From positions 1-34,710 of the forward strand of contig CANJMQ010000043.1 in assembly GCA_947475225.1 (NCBI GenBank): a DNA stretch of 34,710 nt, written 5' to 3'. The notes beneath the pieces are model-generated. The model ran no database searches, was not told the DNA's origin, and saw nothing but the letters and a program-made list of their open reading frames with translations. The stretch's first letter is position 1, and every line of letters begins with the position of its first letter. Source of the stretch: Bradyrhizobiaceae bacterium. Its GTDB lineage: Bacteria > Pseudomonadota > Alphaproteobacteria > Rhizobiales > Aestuariivirgaceae. Below, one piece after another: positions 1 to 8,191 of this stretch. A program made the position numbers and the translations under genes.

Positions 1-1008
1 CAGTTCGACCAGATCCCGGTCGGCACCGGTTCGTTCCAGTTCGTCGACTACCAGAAGGACGCGGTGATCCGCTTCAAGGCCTTCGACGGCTGGGCCGGCA
101 AGCCCAAGATCGATGACCTCGTCTATGCCATCACGCCCGATGCCACGGCGCGCTATGCCAAGCTGAAGGCCAATGAGTGCCAGGTGATGATCGCGCCGAA
201 CCCGGCCGACCTTCCTGACATGAAGGCCAACGCTGACATCAACGTCCTCGAGCAGGCCGGACTCAACATCGGCTACTACGCCATGAACAACCAGAAGCCG
301 CCCTTCGACAAGAAGGAAGTGCGCGAGGCCTTCGCCATGGCGATCGACCGCGACGCGATCATCAAGGAGGTCTATCAGGGTGCCGGCCAGAAGGCCAAGA
401 ACCTGATCCCGCCGACCATGTGGTCGTACGACGACTCGATCAAGGACGTCGAGTACAACCCGGACAAGGCCAAGGAAATGCTGAAGGCCGCCGGCGTCGA
501 GAACCTCAAGATCGACATCTGGTGGATGCCGGTGCAGCGCCCCTACAATCCGAACGCCAAGCGCATGGCGGAAATGATCCAGGCCGACCTCGCGAAGATC
601 GGCGTGGAATCGACTCTCGTGTCCTATGAGTGGGGCGAGTACCGTAAGCGCATGCAGGCCGGTGAGCACATGACCGGCATGCTGGGCTGGACGGGCGACA
701 ACGGCGATCCGGACAACTTCTTCGCCGTGCTGCTGGGCTGCAACCCCGAAGGCAAGCCCAACGGCAACAACATTCCGAAGTGGTGCTCGGCCAAGTTCCA
801 GGAGGTCGTGAACAAGGCCGCCCAGATCACCGACCAGGCGGAGCGCACCAAGCTCTACCAGGAAGCGCAGAAGATCCAGGCGGAGGAGATGCCGCAGGTG
901 AACATCGCGCATTCCACGGTGTTCGAGCCGATCAGCAAGACGGTGACGGGATACAAGGTGAGCCCGCTGGGCAGCCATGAATTCCAGAACGTGGACATCA
1001 CCGAGTAA
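1..1008 (+). CDS. dppA: Peptide ABC transporter, periplasmic substrate-binding protein (5' truncated by window)
   Basis: The reading frame is open from base 1, so only the C-terminal 335 residues of this solute-binding protein are visible; the signal peptide and N-terminal lobe lie outside. Family-typical segments of the SBP_bac_5 (DppA/OppA) group are present: PVGTGSFQF near the window start, then a middle region around KKEVREAFAMAIDRDAI and the C-terminal LGWTGDNGDPDNFF segment with two downstream cysteines. It would bind di- or oligopeptides in the periplasm and hand them to the permeases encoded directly downstream. An ATG at 64 exists but is internal, because homology-like sequence continues upstream of it. 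A hairpin follows the stop, which may let this gene be transcribed above the membrane components. The exact ligand cannot be read from the sequence. Confidence 0.93.
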   Translation, partial: QFDQIPVGTGSFQFVDYQKDAVIRFKAFDGWAGKPKIDDLVYAITPDATARYAKLKANECQVMIAPNPADLPDMKANADINVLEQAGLNIGYYAMNNQKPPFDKKEVREAFAMAIDRDAIIKEVYQGAGQKAKNLIPPTMWSYDDSIKDVEYNPDKAKEMLKAAGVENLKIDIWWMPVQRPYNPNAKRMAEMIQADLAKIGVESTLVSYEWGEYRKRMQAGEHMTGMLGWTGDNGDPDNFFAVLLGCNPEGKPNGNNIPKWCSAKFQEVVNKAAQITDQAERTKLYQEAQKIQAEEMPQVNIAHSTVFEPISKTVTGYKVSPLGSHEFQNVDITE

Positions 1009-1020
1009 GCAGACAAACCC

Positions 1021-1055
1021 GCCCTTCTCCCGGCAAACCCGGGGGAAGGGCTTTT
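1021..1055 (+). terminator. Terminator-like hairpin between dppA and dppB
   Basis: A 13-bp stem (1021-1033 with 1039-1051) contains one T-G pair that is a valid G-U wobble in plus-strand RNA. It has a 5-nt loop and is followed by TTTT. It lies in the 84-bp gap between dppA and dppB. The T-run is short, so partial termination or mRNA 3'-end protection of dppA is more likely than a complete stop. This fits the usual need for excess binding protein in such operons (inference). Confidence 0.65.
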
Positions 1056-1092
1056 CCGATCCGGCGGCAGAGTCCCGCCTTCACGGGTTCAC

Positions 1093-2106
1093 ATGATCCG
1101 GTTCTTTCTCAAGCGCCTGGCGCTGACCATTCCCACCTTCATCGCGCTGATGTTCATCACCTTCGTGATGCTGCGGCTGGTGCCGGGCGACCCCATCGAG
1201 GTGCGCCGCGGCGAACGCGGCATCTCGCCCGAGCGGCTGGCTCAGCTGCGCCACGACATGGGCCTCGACCAGCCATTGTGGAAACAGTTCCTCGACTACG
1301 CGAACGCGCTGCTGCACGGCGACTTCGGCACTTCCATCGTGTCCAAGTCACCGGTTCTCCATGAATTCCTGACGCTGTTTCCGGCCACGCTGGAGCTCAC
1401 CATCACCGCCATGATCTTCGCCATCGTGCTGGGGGTGCCCGCCGGTGTCATCGCCGCCTCGCGGCGCGGTGGGGTCTATGACCAGGCGCTGATGGGCCTG
1501 GCACTGACCGGCTATTCCATGCCGATCTTCTGGTGGGGCCTGATCCTGGTGCTCATCATGTCCAACACGCTGCACCTCACGCCCGTGTCGGGCCGCGTCG
1601 ACCTCATCAAGTTCTACTACCAGCCGGTGACCGGCTTCATGCTCATCGACTCGATCCTGTCGGGCCAGAAGGGCGCCTTCATGGATGCGGTGCGCCACCT
1701 GATCCTGCCGATGATCGTGCTCGGCACCGTACCGCTTGCGGTGATCGCGCGCATGACGCGTTCCTCGATGCTCGAAGTGCTGGAAGAGGATTACGTGCGC
1801 ACGGCGCGCGCCAAGGGCCTGTCCTGGACGCGCATCGTGGGCGTGCATGCGCTGCGCAATGCGCTGATCCCGGTGGTCACCGTGATCGGGCTGCAGGTGG
1901 GAGGCCTCCTCGCAGGCGCGGTGCTGACCGAGACGATCTTCTCCTGGCCGGGCGTCGGCAAGTGGCTGATCGAGTCGATCAACCGCCGCGACTATCCCGC
2001 ACTCCAGGGCGGCATCATGCTGATCGCCACCATCGTCATCCTCGTCAACCTGTTCATCGACATGCTCTATGGCCTCATCAACCCGAGGATCCGCCATGCC
2101 AAGTGA
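1093..2106 (+). CDS. dppB: Peptide ABC transporter permease (DppB type)
   Basis: This 337-residue inner-membrane protein has a first transmembrane helix at residues 5-25 (FFLKRLALTIPTFIALMF), followed by the conserved periplasmic LRLVPGDP stretch of the DppB/OppB family. About five more hydrophobic helices follow. The cytoplasmic EAA loop that docks on the ATPases is recognisable around EEDYVRTARAKGLSW. Length and order match DppB. It pairs with DppC, encoded next, to form the channel. The ATG at 1093 follows the terminator-like hairpin, and no strong ribosome-binding site is seen close to it. Its stop codon lies inside the start region of dppC, implying translational coupling. The substrate class (di- or oligopeptide) is inferred from family membership. 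Confidence 0.95.
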   Translation: MIRFFLKRLALTIPTFIALMFITFVMLRLVPGDPIEVRRGERGISPERLAQLRHDMGLDQPLWKQFLDYANALLHGDFGTSIVSKSPVLHEFLTLFPATLELTITAMIFAIVLGVPAGVIAASRRGGVYDQALMGLALTGYSMPIFWWGLILVLIMSNTLHLTPVSGRVDLIKFYYQPVTGFMLIDSILSGQKGAFMDAVRHLILPMIVLGTVPLAVIARMTRSSMLEVLEEDYVRTARAKGLSWTRIVGVHALRNALIPVVTVIGLQVGGLLAGAVLTETIFSWPGVGKWLIESINRRDYPALQGGIMLIATIVILVNLFIDMLYGLINPRIRHAK

Positions 2107-3004
2107 CGCGAGCCTTCCGGCCGGCACAACCGCACCGGCCCCGCCCGGGCCACTCCGCGCCTTCTGGCGCGCCTTCCGTGAGAACCGGGGGGCGGTACTG
2201 GGGCTTGCAGTGGTGAGCTTCATCCTGTTCGTTGCTGTCTTCGCCAATGTGCTGGCACCCTACAGCCCCATCGAGCAGTTCCGCGGTTTCTCCAAGCTGC
2301 CGCCCTTCTGGGTGGAGGGGAGCGACCCGAAATTCATCCTCGGCACCGACGCGGTGGGCCGCGACATGCTCTCGCGCCTGATGTATGGCGCGCGCGTCTC
2401 GCTGTTCATCGGCCTCTCCGTCATGGTGGTGTCGATGGTGGTGGGCGTGGCGCTGGGCCTCGCCGCCGCCTTCTTCGGCGGCATCGTCGACGTGATCATC
2501 ATCCGTGTCATGGACCTGATCATGGCGATCCCGTCGCTGGTGCTGGCCATTCTGATCATTGCCATCATCGGGCCCAATCTCACCAACACCATCGTGGCAG
2601 TCACCATCGTCGGCCTGCCGCGCTATGTGCGCCTGGTGCGCGCCTCGGCCCTGACCGAACTCACCAAGGACTATGTGACGGCGGCCAAGGTGTCAGGGGT
2701 CGGCAAGTTCCGGCTGATGACGGCAACAGTGCTGCCCAACTGTCTGGCCCCTCTCATCGTGCAGGCGGCGCTGGGCCTCTCTGACGCCATCCTCGAGGCA
2801 GCCGGCCTCGGCTTCCTGGGGCTCGGCGCGCAGCCGCCCACGCCGGAATGGGGCTCCATGCTGGCCGACACGCGCGACCTGATGCTGTCGCACCCCTGGG
2901 TCATGGCCTTTCCGGGCATCGCCATCCTCATCACCGTGCTGGCCATCAACCTGATGGGCGACGGCTTGCGCGATGCGCTCGATCCGCGTTTGAGGAGGAG
3001 CTGA
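2096..3004 (+). CDS. dppC: Peptide ABC transporter permease (DppC type)
   Basis: This is the second permease subunit, 302 residues from the ATG at 2096. A longer frame opens at 2069, but 2096 has GAGGA at 2085-2089 six bases upstream and overlaps the dppB stop by 11 bp, so it is preferred. The N-terminus has the OppC_N pattern (FWRAFRENRGAVLGL) leading into the first membrane helix, then LAPYSP and the GTDAVGRDMLSRLMYGARVSL block characteristic of DppC. The EAA loop lies around TKDYVTAAKVSGVGKF, and the family-typical LGFLGLGAQPPTPEWG near the C-terminus is intact. It forms the translocation pore with DppB. Confidence 0.95.
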   Translation: MPSDASLPAGTTAPAPPGPLRAFWRAFRENRGAVLGLAVVSFILFVAVFANVLAPYSPIEQFRGFSKLPPFWVEGSDPKFILGTDAVGRDMLSRLMYGARVSLFIGLSVMVVSMVVGVALGLAAAFFGGIVDVIIIRVMDLIMAIPSLVLAILIIAIIGPNLTNTIVAVTIVGLPRYVRLVRASALTELTKDYVTAAKVSGVGKFRLMTATVLPNCLAPLIVQAALGLSDAILEAAGLGFLGLGAQPPTPEWGSMLADTRDLMLSHPWVMAFPGIAILITVLAINLMGDGLRDALDPRLRRS

Positions 3005-3005
3005 G

Positions 3006-3991
<986 letters not shown>

Positions 3992-3995
<4 letters not shown>

Positions 3996-4978
3996 GCATC
4001 GTCGTCACCGCCCGCGACCTGGCGCGCTACTACACCGTGTCGCGCGGCGCCTTTTCCGGCTCTGCCACGCTGAAGGCGCTGGATGGCGCAAGCTTTACGA
4101 TCGAGCGCGGCAAGACGCTGGCCGTGGTGGGCGAGTCCGGCTGTGGCAAGTCCACGCTGGCCCGCCTCATCACCATGATCGAACTGCCCACCTCGGGCTC
4201 GCTGAACATCGGCGGCCAGGAGATCGTCGGCGCCACACCTGCGCAGCTGAAGGCGCTGCGCGCCCGCGTGCAGATCGTGTTCCAGAACCCTTATGGCTCG
4301 CTGAACCCGCGCCAGAAGATCGGCCATGCTCTGGAGGAGCCGCTGCTCGTCAACACTTCGATGGGTGCCAAGGAGCGCACCGAGAAGGCGCGCGCCATGA
4401 TGGCGAGCGTCGGCCTGCGCCCTGAGCACTATGACCGCTATCCGCACATGTTCTCCGGCGGGCAGCGCCAGCGCATCGCCATCGCGCGCGCCCTGATGCT
4501 GGACCCGGAACTGCTGGTGCTCGACGAGCCGGTCTCGGCACTCGACGTGTCAATCCAGGCGCAGGTGCTGAACCTGCTCGCTGACCTGCAGGATCGCCTG
4601 AACCTCGCCTATCTGTTCATCAGCCATGACCTGTCGGTGGTGCGCCACATCGCCAATGACGTGATGGTGATGTATCTGGGCCGCGCCGTGGAACAGGGCA
4701 CGCGCGACCAGATCTTCAACAACCCGCAGCACCCCTATACCAAGGCGCTGCTGTCAGCGACGCCGCAGCCCGACCCCGAGCGCAAGCGTGAGCGCATCGT
4801 GCTGACGGGTGAGTTGCCGTCACCGCTGAACCCGCCGCCGGGCTGCACCTTCCATCCGCGCTGCCCGTGGACCTTCGAACCCTGCGCCCGCATCAATCCC
4901 CGCTTGCTTGTACATGATGGAAGCCTTGTGGCATGCCATGCCGTGAACCCGCCCGACGCCTCAACGAAAGCAGCCTGA
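3992..4978 (+). CDS. dppF: Peptide ABC transporter ATP-binding protein (DppF type)
   Basis: This is the second ATPase, 328 residues from the ATG at 3992. An upstream in-frame ATG at 3929 would give 21 extra residues lying inside dppD; the ATGA overlap with the dppD stop and the start of family similarity (SIVVTARDLARYY) favour 3992. Walker A GESGCGKST is at residues 47-55, signature FSGGQRQR around 153-160, and Walker B LLVLDEPVSALD around 172-183, followed by FISHDLSVVRHI. The C-terminal GCTFHPRCPW extension marks it as an oligopeptide-type ATPase. It ends the transporter genes; the next gene starts one base after its stop, so the decarboxylase is probably co-transcribed. Confidence 0.95.
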
Positions 4979-4979
4979 C

Positions 4980-6557
4980 ATGTCAAAGCGTGCCGAACTC
5001 TCGACCGGCGAAGCCCTCGTCGGCCTCCTCGAAGCCTATGGCGTCGACACCATCTTCGGCATTCCGGGCGTCCATAATGTCGAGATGTATCGCGCCCTGC
5101 CGCGCTCCAAGATCAATCATGTGCTGGTGCGCCATGAACAGGGTGCTGGCTTCATGGCAGACGGCTATGCGCGCGCCACCGGCAAGCCCGGCGTGTGCTT
5201 CACCATCACCGGGCCGGGCCTCACCAATATTCTCACCCCGCTCGGACAGGCGTGGTCCGACTCGAGCAATGTGCTGGTCATCTCATCCGCACTCGACATT
5301 CGCGATTCCGCTCAAGGCAGAGGCCGGCTGCACGAGATGATCGACCAGCGCGGCGCGGCAGCGGCGGTGACCAGCCTGAACTTCCGCTGCTATACACCCA
5401 AGGACGTGCGTGACGCGGTGGCCGCCGCCTTTGCCCACTTCGCCAGCCAGCGGCCGCGGCCTGTCTACATCGAAGTGCCGCTCGACCTGCTGAAGGAACC
5501 CGCCGGTGACGGCTGGAGCCCACGCGGCCTGCCGCAGCGCCCCACGCCTAATCCCGCGCAGGTCAAGCAGGCCATCGCCAAGCTGAACGGCGCGAAGAAG
5601 CCGCTGATCCTGCTGGGCGGCGGCGCACTGGGTGCGGGCAAGGCGGCGGTGAAGATCGCCGAGAGACTGAAGGCGCCGATCATCACCACCACCGCTGGCA
5701 AGGGTGCGGTTCCGAGCGACCATCCGCTGTGCCTTGGCCAGGTGATGGCGCGCGAGGGCTTCTGGACGCTCGTCGCGGAGTCAGATGCCATCCTCTGCGT
5801 GGGATCAGAACTTTCGGAGACCGACCACTGGAACGATGCGATGGCGATCGAGAAGAACCTCATCCGCATCGATCTCGACCCCGCAGTGATGGGCCGTCCG
5901 CATACCGCCGAGATCGCCATCCTCGGCGACGCGCGAGAAGCGCTGGAACTGATTGCCAGGGGTGTGAAGGAGAGGAAGGGGCGGGCCAAGGCCGGCTTCG
6001 ACCTCGGCGAGCCCGATGCGCTGCGCGCCATGCTGAGCAAGGTGCTGGGCGTGATCCGCGCCGAACTGCCGAAGGACACCGTGATCTCCTCCGACATGAC
6101 GCAGATTGCCTATGCCGCGAACGAAGTATTCCCCGTCAGCATGCCGCGCACCTGGCTGCACCCCGTGGGTTTCGGCACGCTGGGCTTTGCCCTGCCCGTG
6201 GGCATCGGCGCCAAGTTCGGCGTAGGCGACCGGCCGGTTGCCGTGCTGATCGGCGACTATGGCCTCCAGTACACCATCAACGAGCTTGGCACTGCCGCCG
6301 AGCACAAGCTGCCCGTCGTCATCCTGATGTGGAACAACAATGCGCTGGGCGAGATCCGCGACGACATGGTGAGAAAGGGCATCCAGCCCAATGCCGTGAC
6401 GCTGAAGAACCCGGATTTCCAGGCGCTCGCCAAGGCCTATGGCCTCAATGCCGAGCAGCCGAAAGACCTGAAGGCGCTGGCCGTCGCCATCCGCAAGGCG
6501 CTGAAGGCCGAGGGCCCGACGCTGATCGAGATGACGCCGCGCATGGTTCATGGATAG
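4980..6557 (+). CDS. aruI: ThDP-dependent decarboxylase, AruI-like (candidate 5-guanidino-2-oxopentanoate decarboxylase)
   Basis: This 525-residue enzyme of the acetolactate synthase/benzoylformate decarboxylase fold has an N-terminal pyrimidine-binding domain with catalytic Glu53 in RHEQGAGFMADGYAR. A central domain and a C-terminal pyrophosphate-binding domain follow. The NHVLVRHEQGAGFMADGYARATGKPGVCF region and the C-terminal LMWNNNALGEIRDDM segment resemble AruI, which decarboxylates the 2-keto acid made from arginine by AruH. An AruH-like aminotransferase lies at 16990-18162. The metal/ThDP motif normally written GDG reads GDY here (residues 425-427), with the distal NN intact. It follows dppF by one base and overlaps the next gene by 8 bp. 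A generic acetolactate synthase-like or other 2-oxoacid decarboxylase is the main alternative. Confidence 0.7.
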   Translation: MSKRAELSTGEALVGLLEAYGVDTIFGIPGVHNVEMYRALPRSKINHVLVRHEQGAGFMADGYARATGKPGVCFTITGPGLTNILTPLGQAWSDSSNVLVISSALDIRDSAQGRGRLHEMIDQRGAAAAVTSLNFRCYTPKDVRDAVAAAFAHFASQRPRPVYIEVPLDLLKEPAGDGWSPRGLPQRPTPNPAQVKQAIAKLNGAKKPLILLGGGALGAGKAAVKIAERLKAPIITTTAGKGAVPSDHPLCLGQVMAREGFWTLVAESDAILCVGSELSETDHWNDAMAIEKNLIRIDLDPAVMGRPHTAEIAILGDAREALELIARGVKERKGRAKAGFDLGEPDALRAMLSKVLGVIRAELPKDTVISSDMTQIAYAANEVFPVSMPRTWLHPVGFGTLGFALPVGIGAKFGVGDRPVAVLIGDYGLQYTINELGTAAEHKLPVVILMWNNNALGEIRDDMVRKGIQPNAVTLKNPDFQALAKAYGLNAEQPKDLKALAVAIRKALKAEGPTLIEMTPRMVHG

Positions 6558-7209
6558 GGCCGTCATCTTCGACGTCGACGGGGTCCTCCTCGACCTCACG
6601 GCGCCGGAGGAGGATGCCTTCTTCCTCGCCTTCGCGCGATTGCACGCCATCACCGGGCTTTCACGCGACTGGGACAGCTACCGGGTGCGCAATGATGAGC
6701 ACATCATCGCGGAAATCCTCGAGCGGCATGGGCTGGCGGCGGGTGAGCACGAGGCGATCGTGACGGAGTATCTGAAGATCCTCTCGGATGGATTGGCATC
6801 GAAAGCGCTGAAGGCGGTTGAAATCCCGGGCACGCGCGAGCTGCTGAATTCCCTTTCCGACCTGCGCCGTGGCATCGCCACGGCGAACCTGCTCTCCGCC
6901 GCGAAGCTCAGGCTTCAGTCGGCTGGCCTCTGGGAGCCTGTCTCTTCGCTCGCCTTTGGCGCTGAAGGATCAGGCCACAAGCGCGAGACGGTGGCGCAGG
7001 CCATTGCGGCGAGCGGACTGCCGAAGCAGCGCATCGTCTACATTGGTGACAACCTGAATGACGTGGATGCGGGATTGTCGAACGGCGTGCATTTCATCGG
7101 CTTCGCGCAGGATGCCGGGCGGCGCGAGCGCCTCGCGGCAGCTGGAGCGCGGCACCTGTCAGCAGATCATCGGACGACGGTGGAGCTCGTTCGTCAGCTG
7201 CTGGCCTGA
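6550..7209 (+). CDS. HAD-superfamily phosphatase-like hydrolase
   Basis: This 219-residue soluble protein carries all four haloacid-dehalogenase motifs: I, FDVDGVLLD with Asp8 and Asp10; II, Thr111 in GIATAN; III, Lys144 in SGHKRE; IV, GDNLNDVDAG with Asp167 and Asp171. The helical cap between motifs I and II is of the phosphoglycolate-phosphatase type (subfamily I). Such proteins usually dephosphorylate small phosphorylated metabolites; the substrate cannot be told here. The ATG lies inside the end of the decarboxylase gene with an 8-bp overlap, so the two are translationally coupled and probably in one operon with the peptide transporter. No arginine-pathway step obviously needs it. Confidence 0.85.
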   Translation: MDRAVIFDVDGVLLDLTAPEEDAFFLAFARLHAITGLSRDWDSYRVRNDEHIIAEILERHGLAAGEHEAIVTEYLKILSDGLASKALKAVEIPGTRELLNSLSDLRRGIATANLLSAAKLRLQSAGLWEPVSSLAFGAEGSGHKRETVAQAIAASGLPKQRIVYIGDNLNDVDAGLSNGVHFIGFAQDAGRRERLAAAGARHLSADHRTTVELVRQLLA

Positions 7210-7324
7210 GATCGTTTAAGGAAAATACTCCTTGACAGCGCGCGCTCACCGTGCGAGGAAGGCGCATCCTCCACAATTGGGTTCAAGTCTCCGGCCGCCA
7301 GGCGAGAACAGGTCTGGCGCTGGC

Positions 7325-7373
7325 GAGACTTACGTCTTCTCCCGTTTCTTCAGCGGGAGAAGACGTAAGTCTC
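7325..7373. repeat. Palindromic repeat family A, copy 1 (perfect 20-bp arms)
   Basis: Arms 7325-7344 and 7354-7373 are exact reverse complements over 20 bp around a 9-nt loop. The inner core, TTCTCCCG...CGGGAGAA, is shared with copies at 13399-13419 and 20831-20863. It lies in the convergent gap between the HAD and fasciclin genes and could form a strong hairpin in transcripts from either side. No T-run follows, so Rho-independent termination in the classical sense is not shown. Confidence 0.85.
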
Positions 7374-7503
7374 GGCCGCTCAAGAGATGCCCCGGTCAAG
7401 CCCGGGCAGGGTGAGGTACGGGAAGAAAAAGGATCACCGGGCAAGGCACGGCGACGATGAGAGACGGTGATTGCGATGAAGAGGAATGAATGAGGATGGG
7501 GAA

Positions 7504-7534
7504 GCGGGACGGCACCGGGGAAGCGCCGCCCCGC
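7504..7534 (-). terminator. Possible terminator hairpin of the fasciclin gene
   Basis: Arms 7504-7513 and 7525-7534 pair over 10 bp with one position that is a G-U wobble only in minus-strand RNA, matching the direction of the adjacent fasciclin gene, which stops at 7541. The loop is 11 nt. Only scattered T residues follow on the minus strand, so this is a weak candidate. Confidence 0.4.
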
Positions 7535-7540
7535 CACTCA

Positions 7541-8029
7541 TCACATCTTCGGCATGATCACTGCGTCGATGACGTGGATGACGCCGTTGTCAGTGACGAT
7601 GTCGGCCTTGATGACCTTGGCGTTGTCGACCATCACGCCGTCCTTGCCGTTGACGTCGATCTCGGCGCCCTCGACGCTCTTGACCATCAGTTCCTTGCCC
7701 GCGACGTCCGCTGCCATCACCTTGCCCGGCACCACGTGGTAGGTGAGGATGGCGATGAGCTTGTCCTTGTTCTCGGGCTTCAGCAGGGTCTCGACCGTGC
7801 CGGCGGGCAGCTTGGCGAAGGCTTCGTCGGTGGGGGCGAAGACAGTGAAGGGGCCTTTGCCCTTCAGCGTGTCGACGAGCCCTGCGGCCTGCACGGCGGC
7901 GACCAATGTCTTGAAGTTGCCGGCGGCGATGGCGGTGTCCACCACGTCGGCGGCGAAGGCCTGGGCCGAGACGGCAAAGCCCGAAACGACGATGGCCGCA
8001 GCAGCGGCGAAGTTGCGAAGGCGCTTCAT
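7541..8029 (-). CDS. Secreted fasciclin (FAS1) domain protein
   Basis: This 162-residue protein has a clear signal peptide: positive MKRLR, hydrophobic core, and cleavage expected after AQAFA around residue 27. The rest is one FAS1 domain with both conserved boxes, [17 protein letters not shown] and the C-terminal [13 protein letters not shown], plus the YHVVPGKV element. FAS1 proteins are exported adhesion or surface proteins; in several Alphaproteobacteria small fasciclin genes belong to extracytoplasmic-stress or singlet-oxygen regulons. A GGGAG ribosome-binding site lies 8 bases before the ATG. It stands alone, divergent from the aas fusion, and a candidate ECF-sigma promoter lies upstream. 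A specific partner is unknown. Confidence 0.93.
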   Translation of the reverse strand: MKRLRNFAAAAAIVVSGFAVSAQAFAADVVDTAIAAGNFKTLVAAVQAAGLVDTLKGKGPFTVFAPTDEAFAKLPAGTVETLLKPENKDKLIAILTYHVVPGKVMAADVAGKELMVKSVEGAEIDVNGKDGVMVDNAKVIKADIVTDNGVIHVIDAVIMPKM

Positions 8030-8065
8030 TGAGTAATCTCCCTTTGTCGGAATTGACGTCCAGAA

Positions 8066-8091
8066 CTACGAGCCCACTCCGACCCCGGTTC
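8066..8091 (-). promoter_or_regulatory. Candidate ECF-sigma promoter for the fasciclin gene
   Basis: Reading the minus strand, GAACC (8087-8091) is followed after exactly 16 bases by CGTAG (8066-8070). This is the general layout of extracytoplasmic-function sigma promoters (AAC-type -35, CGT-type -10). The predicted start would leave a leader of about 30 nt with the GGGAG site inside it. It is a pattern match only; such motifs occur by chance in GC-rich DNA. Confidence 0.35.
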
Positions 8092-8124
8092 GCACACGGG
8101 AAATCACGAATTTGTTTTCGGCGT

Positions 8125-8153
8125 TTGATGATCCGTCACGGGTCTGACATAGT
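8125..8153 (+). promoter_or_regulatory. Candidate sigma70-type promoter for the aas fusion gene
   Basis: TTGATG (8125-8130) and CATAGT (8148-8153) are separated by 17 bases, each matching four of six consensus positions. Transcription would start near 8160, about 32 nt before the ATG at 8192. No convincing Shine-Dalgarno sequence is seen in that leader. Confidence 0.35.
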
Positions 8154-8191
8154 CTCCGGCGGCGAGCGCAAACAGTGGATTTGACCTTTAC

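Larger units (their letters stand above)
7210..7540. other. 331-bp gene-free convergent region rich in palindromes
   Basis: This stretch lies between the stops of the HAD gene (plus) and the fasciclin gene (minus). No convincing coding frame is seen: the short open frames have no ribosome-binding site or recognisable protein. It holds a small AAGGA/TCCTT hairpin (7218-7233), the perfect 20-bp inverted repeat listed separately, a CCCGGTCAAGCCCGGG-like segment near 7391-7406 resembling another common alphaproteobacterial intergenic repeat, and a GC-rich hairpin next to the fasciclin stop. Confidence 0.7.

Noticed and set aside
7325..7373. Inverted repeat considered as ends of an insertion sequence or a recombination site
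   Set aside because: No transposase or integrase gene, no target duplication, and arms are only 9 bases apart; a hairpin-type repeat fits better.
7251..7460. Short open frames in the 7210-7540 gap considered as a small gene
   Set aside because: They run through the palindromic repeat, lack ribosome-binding sites and have no recognisable sequence.
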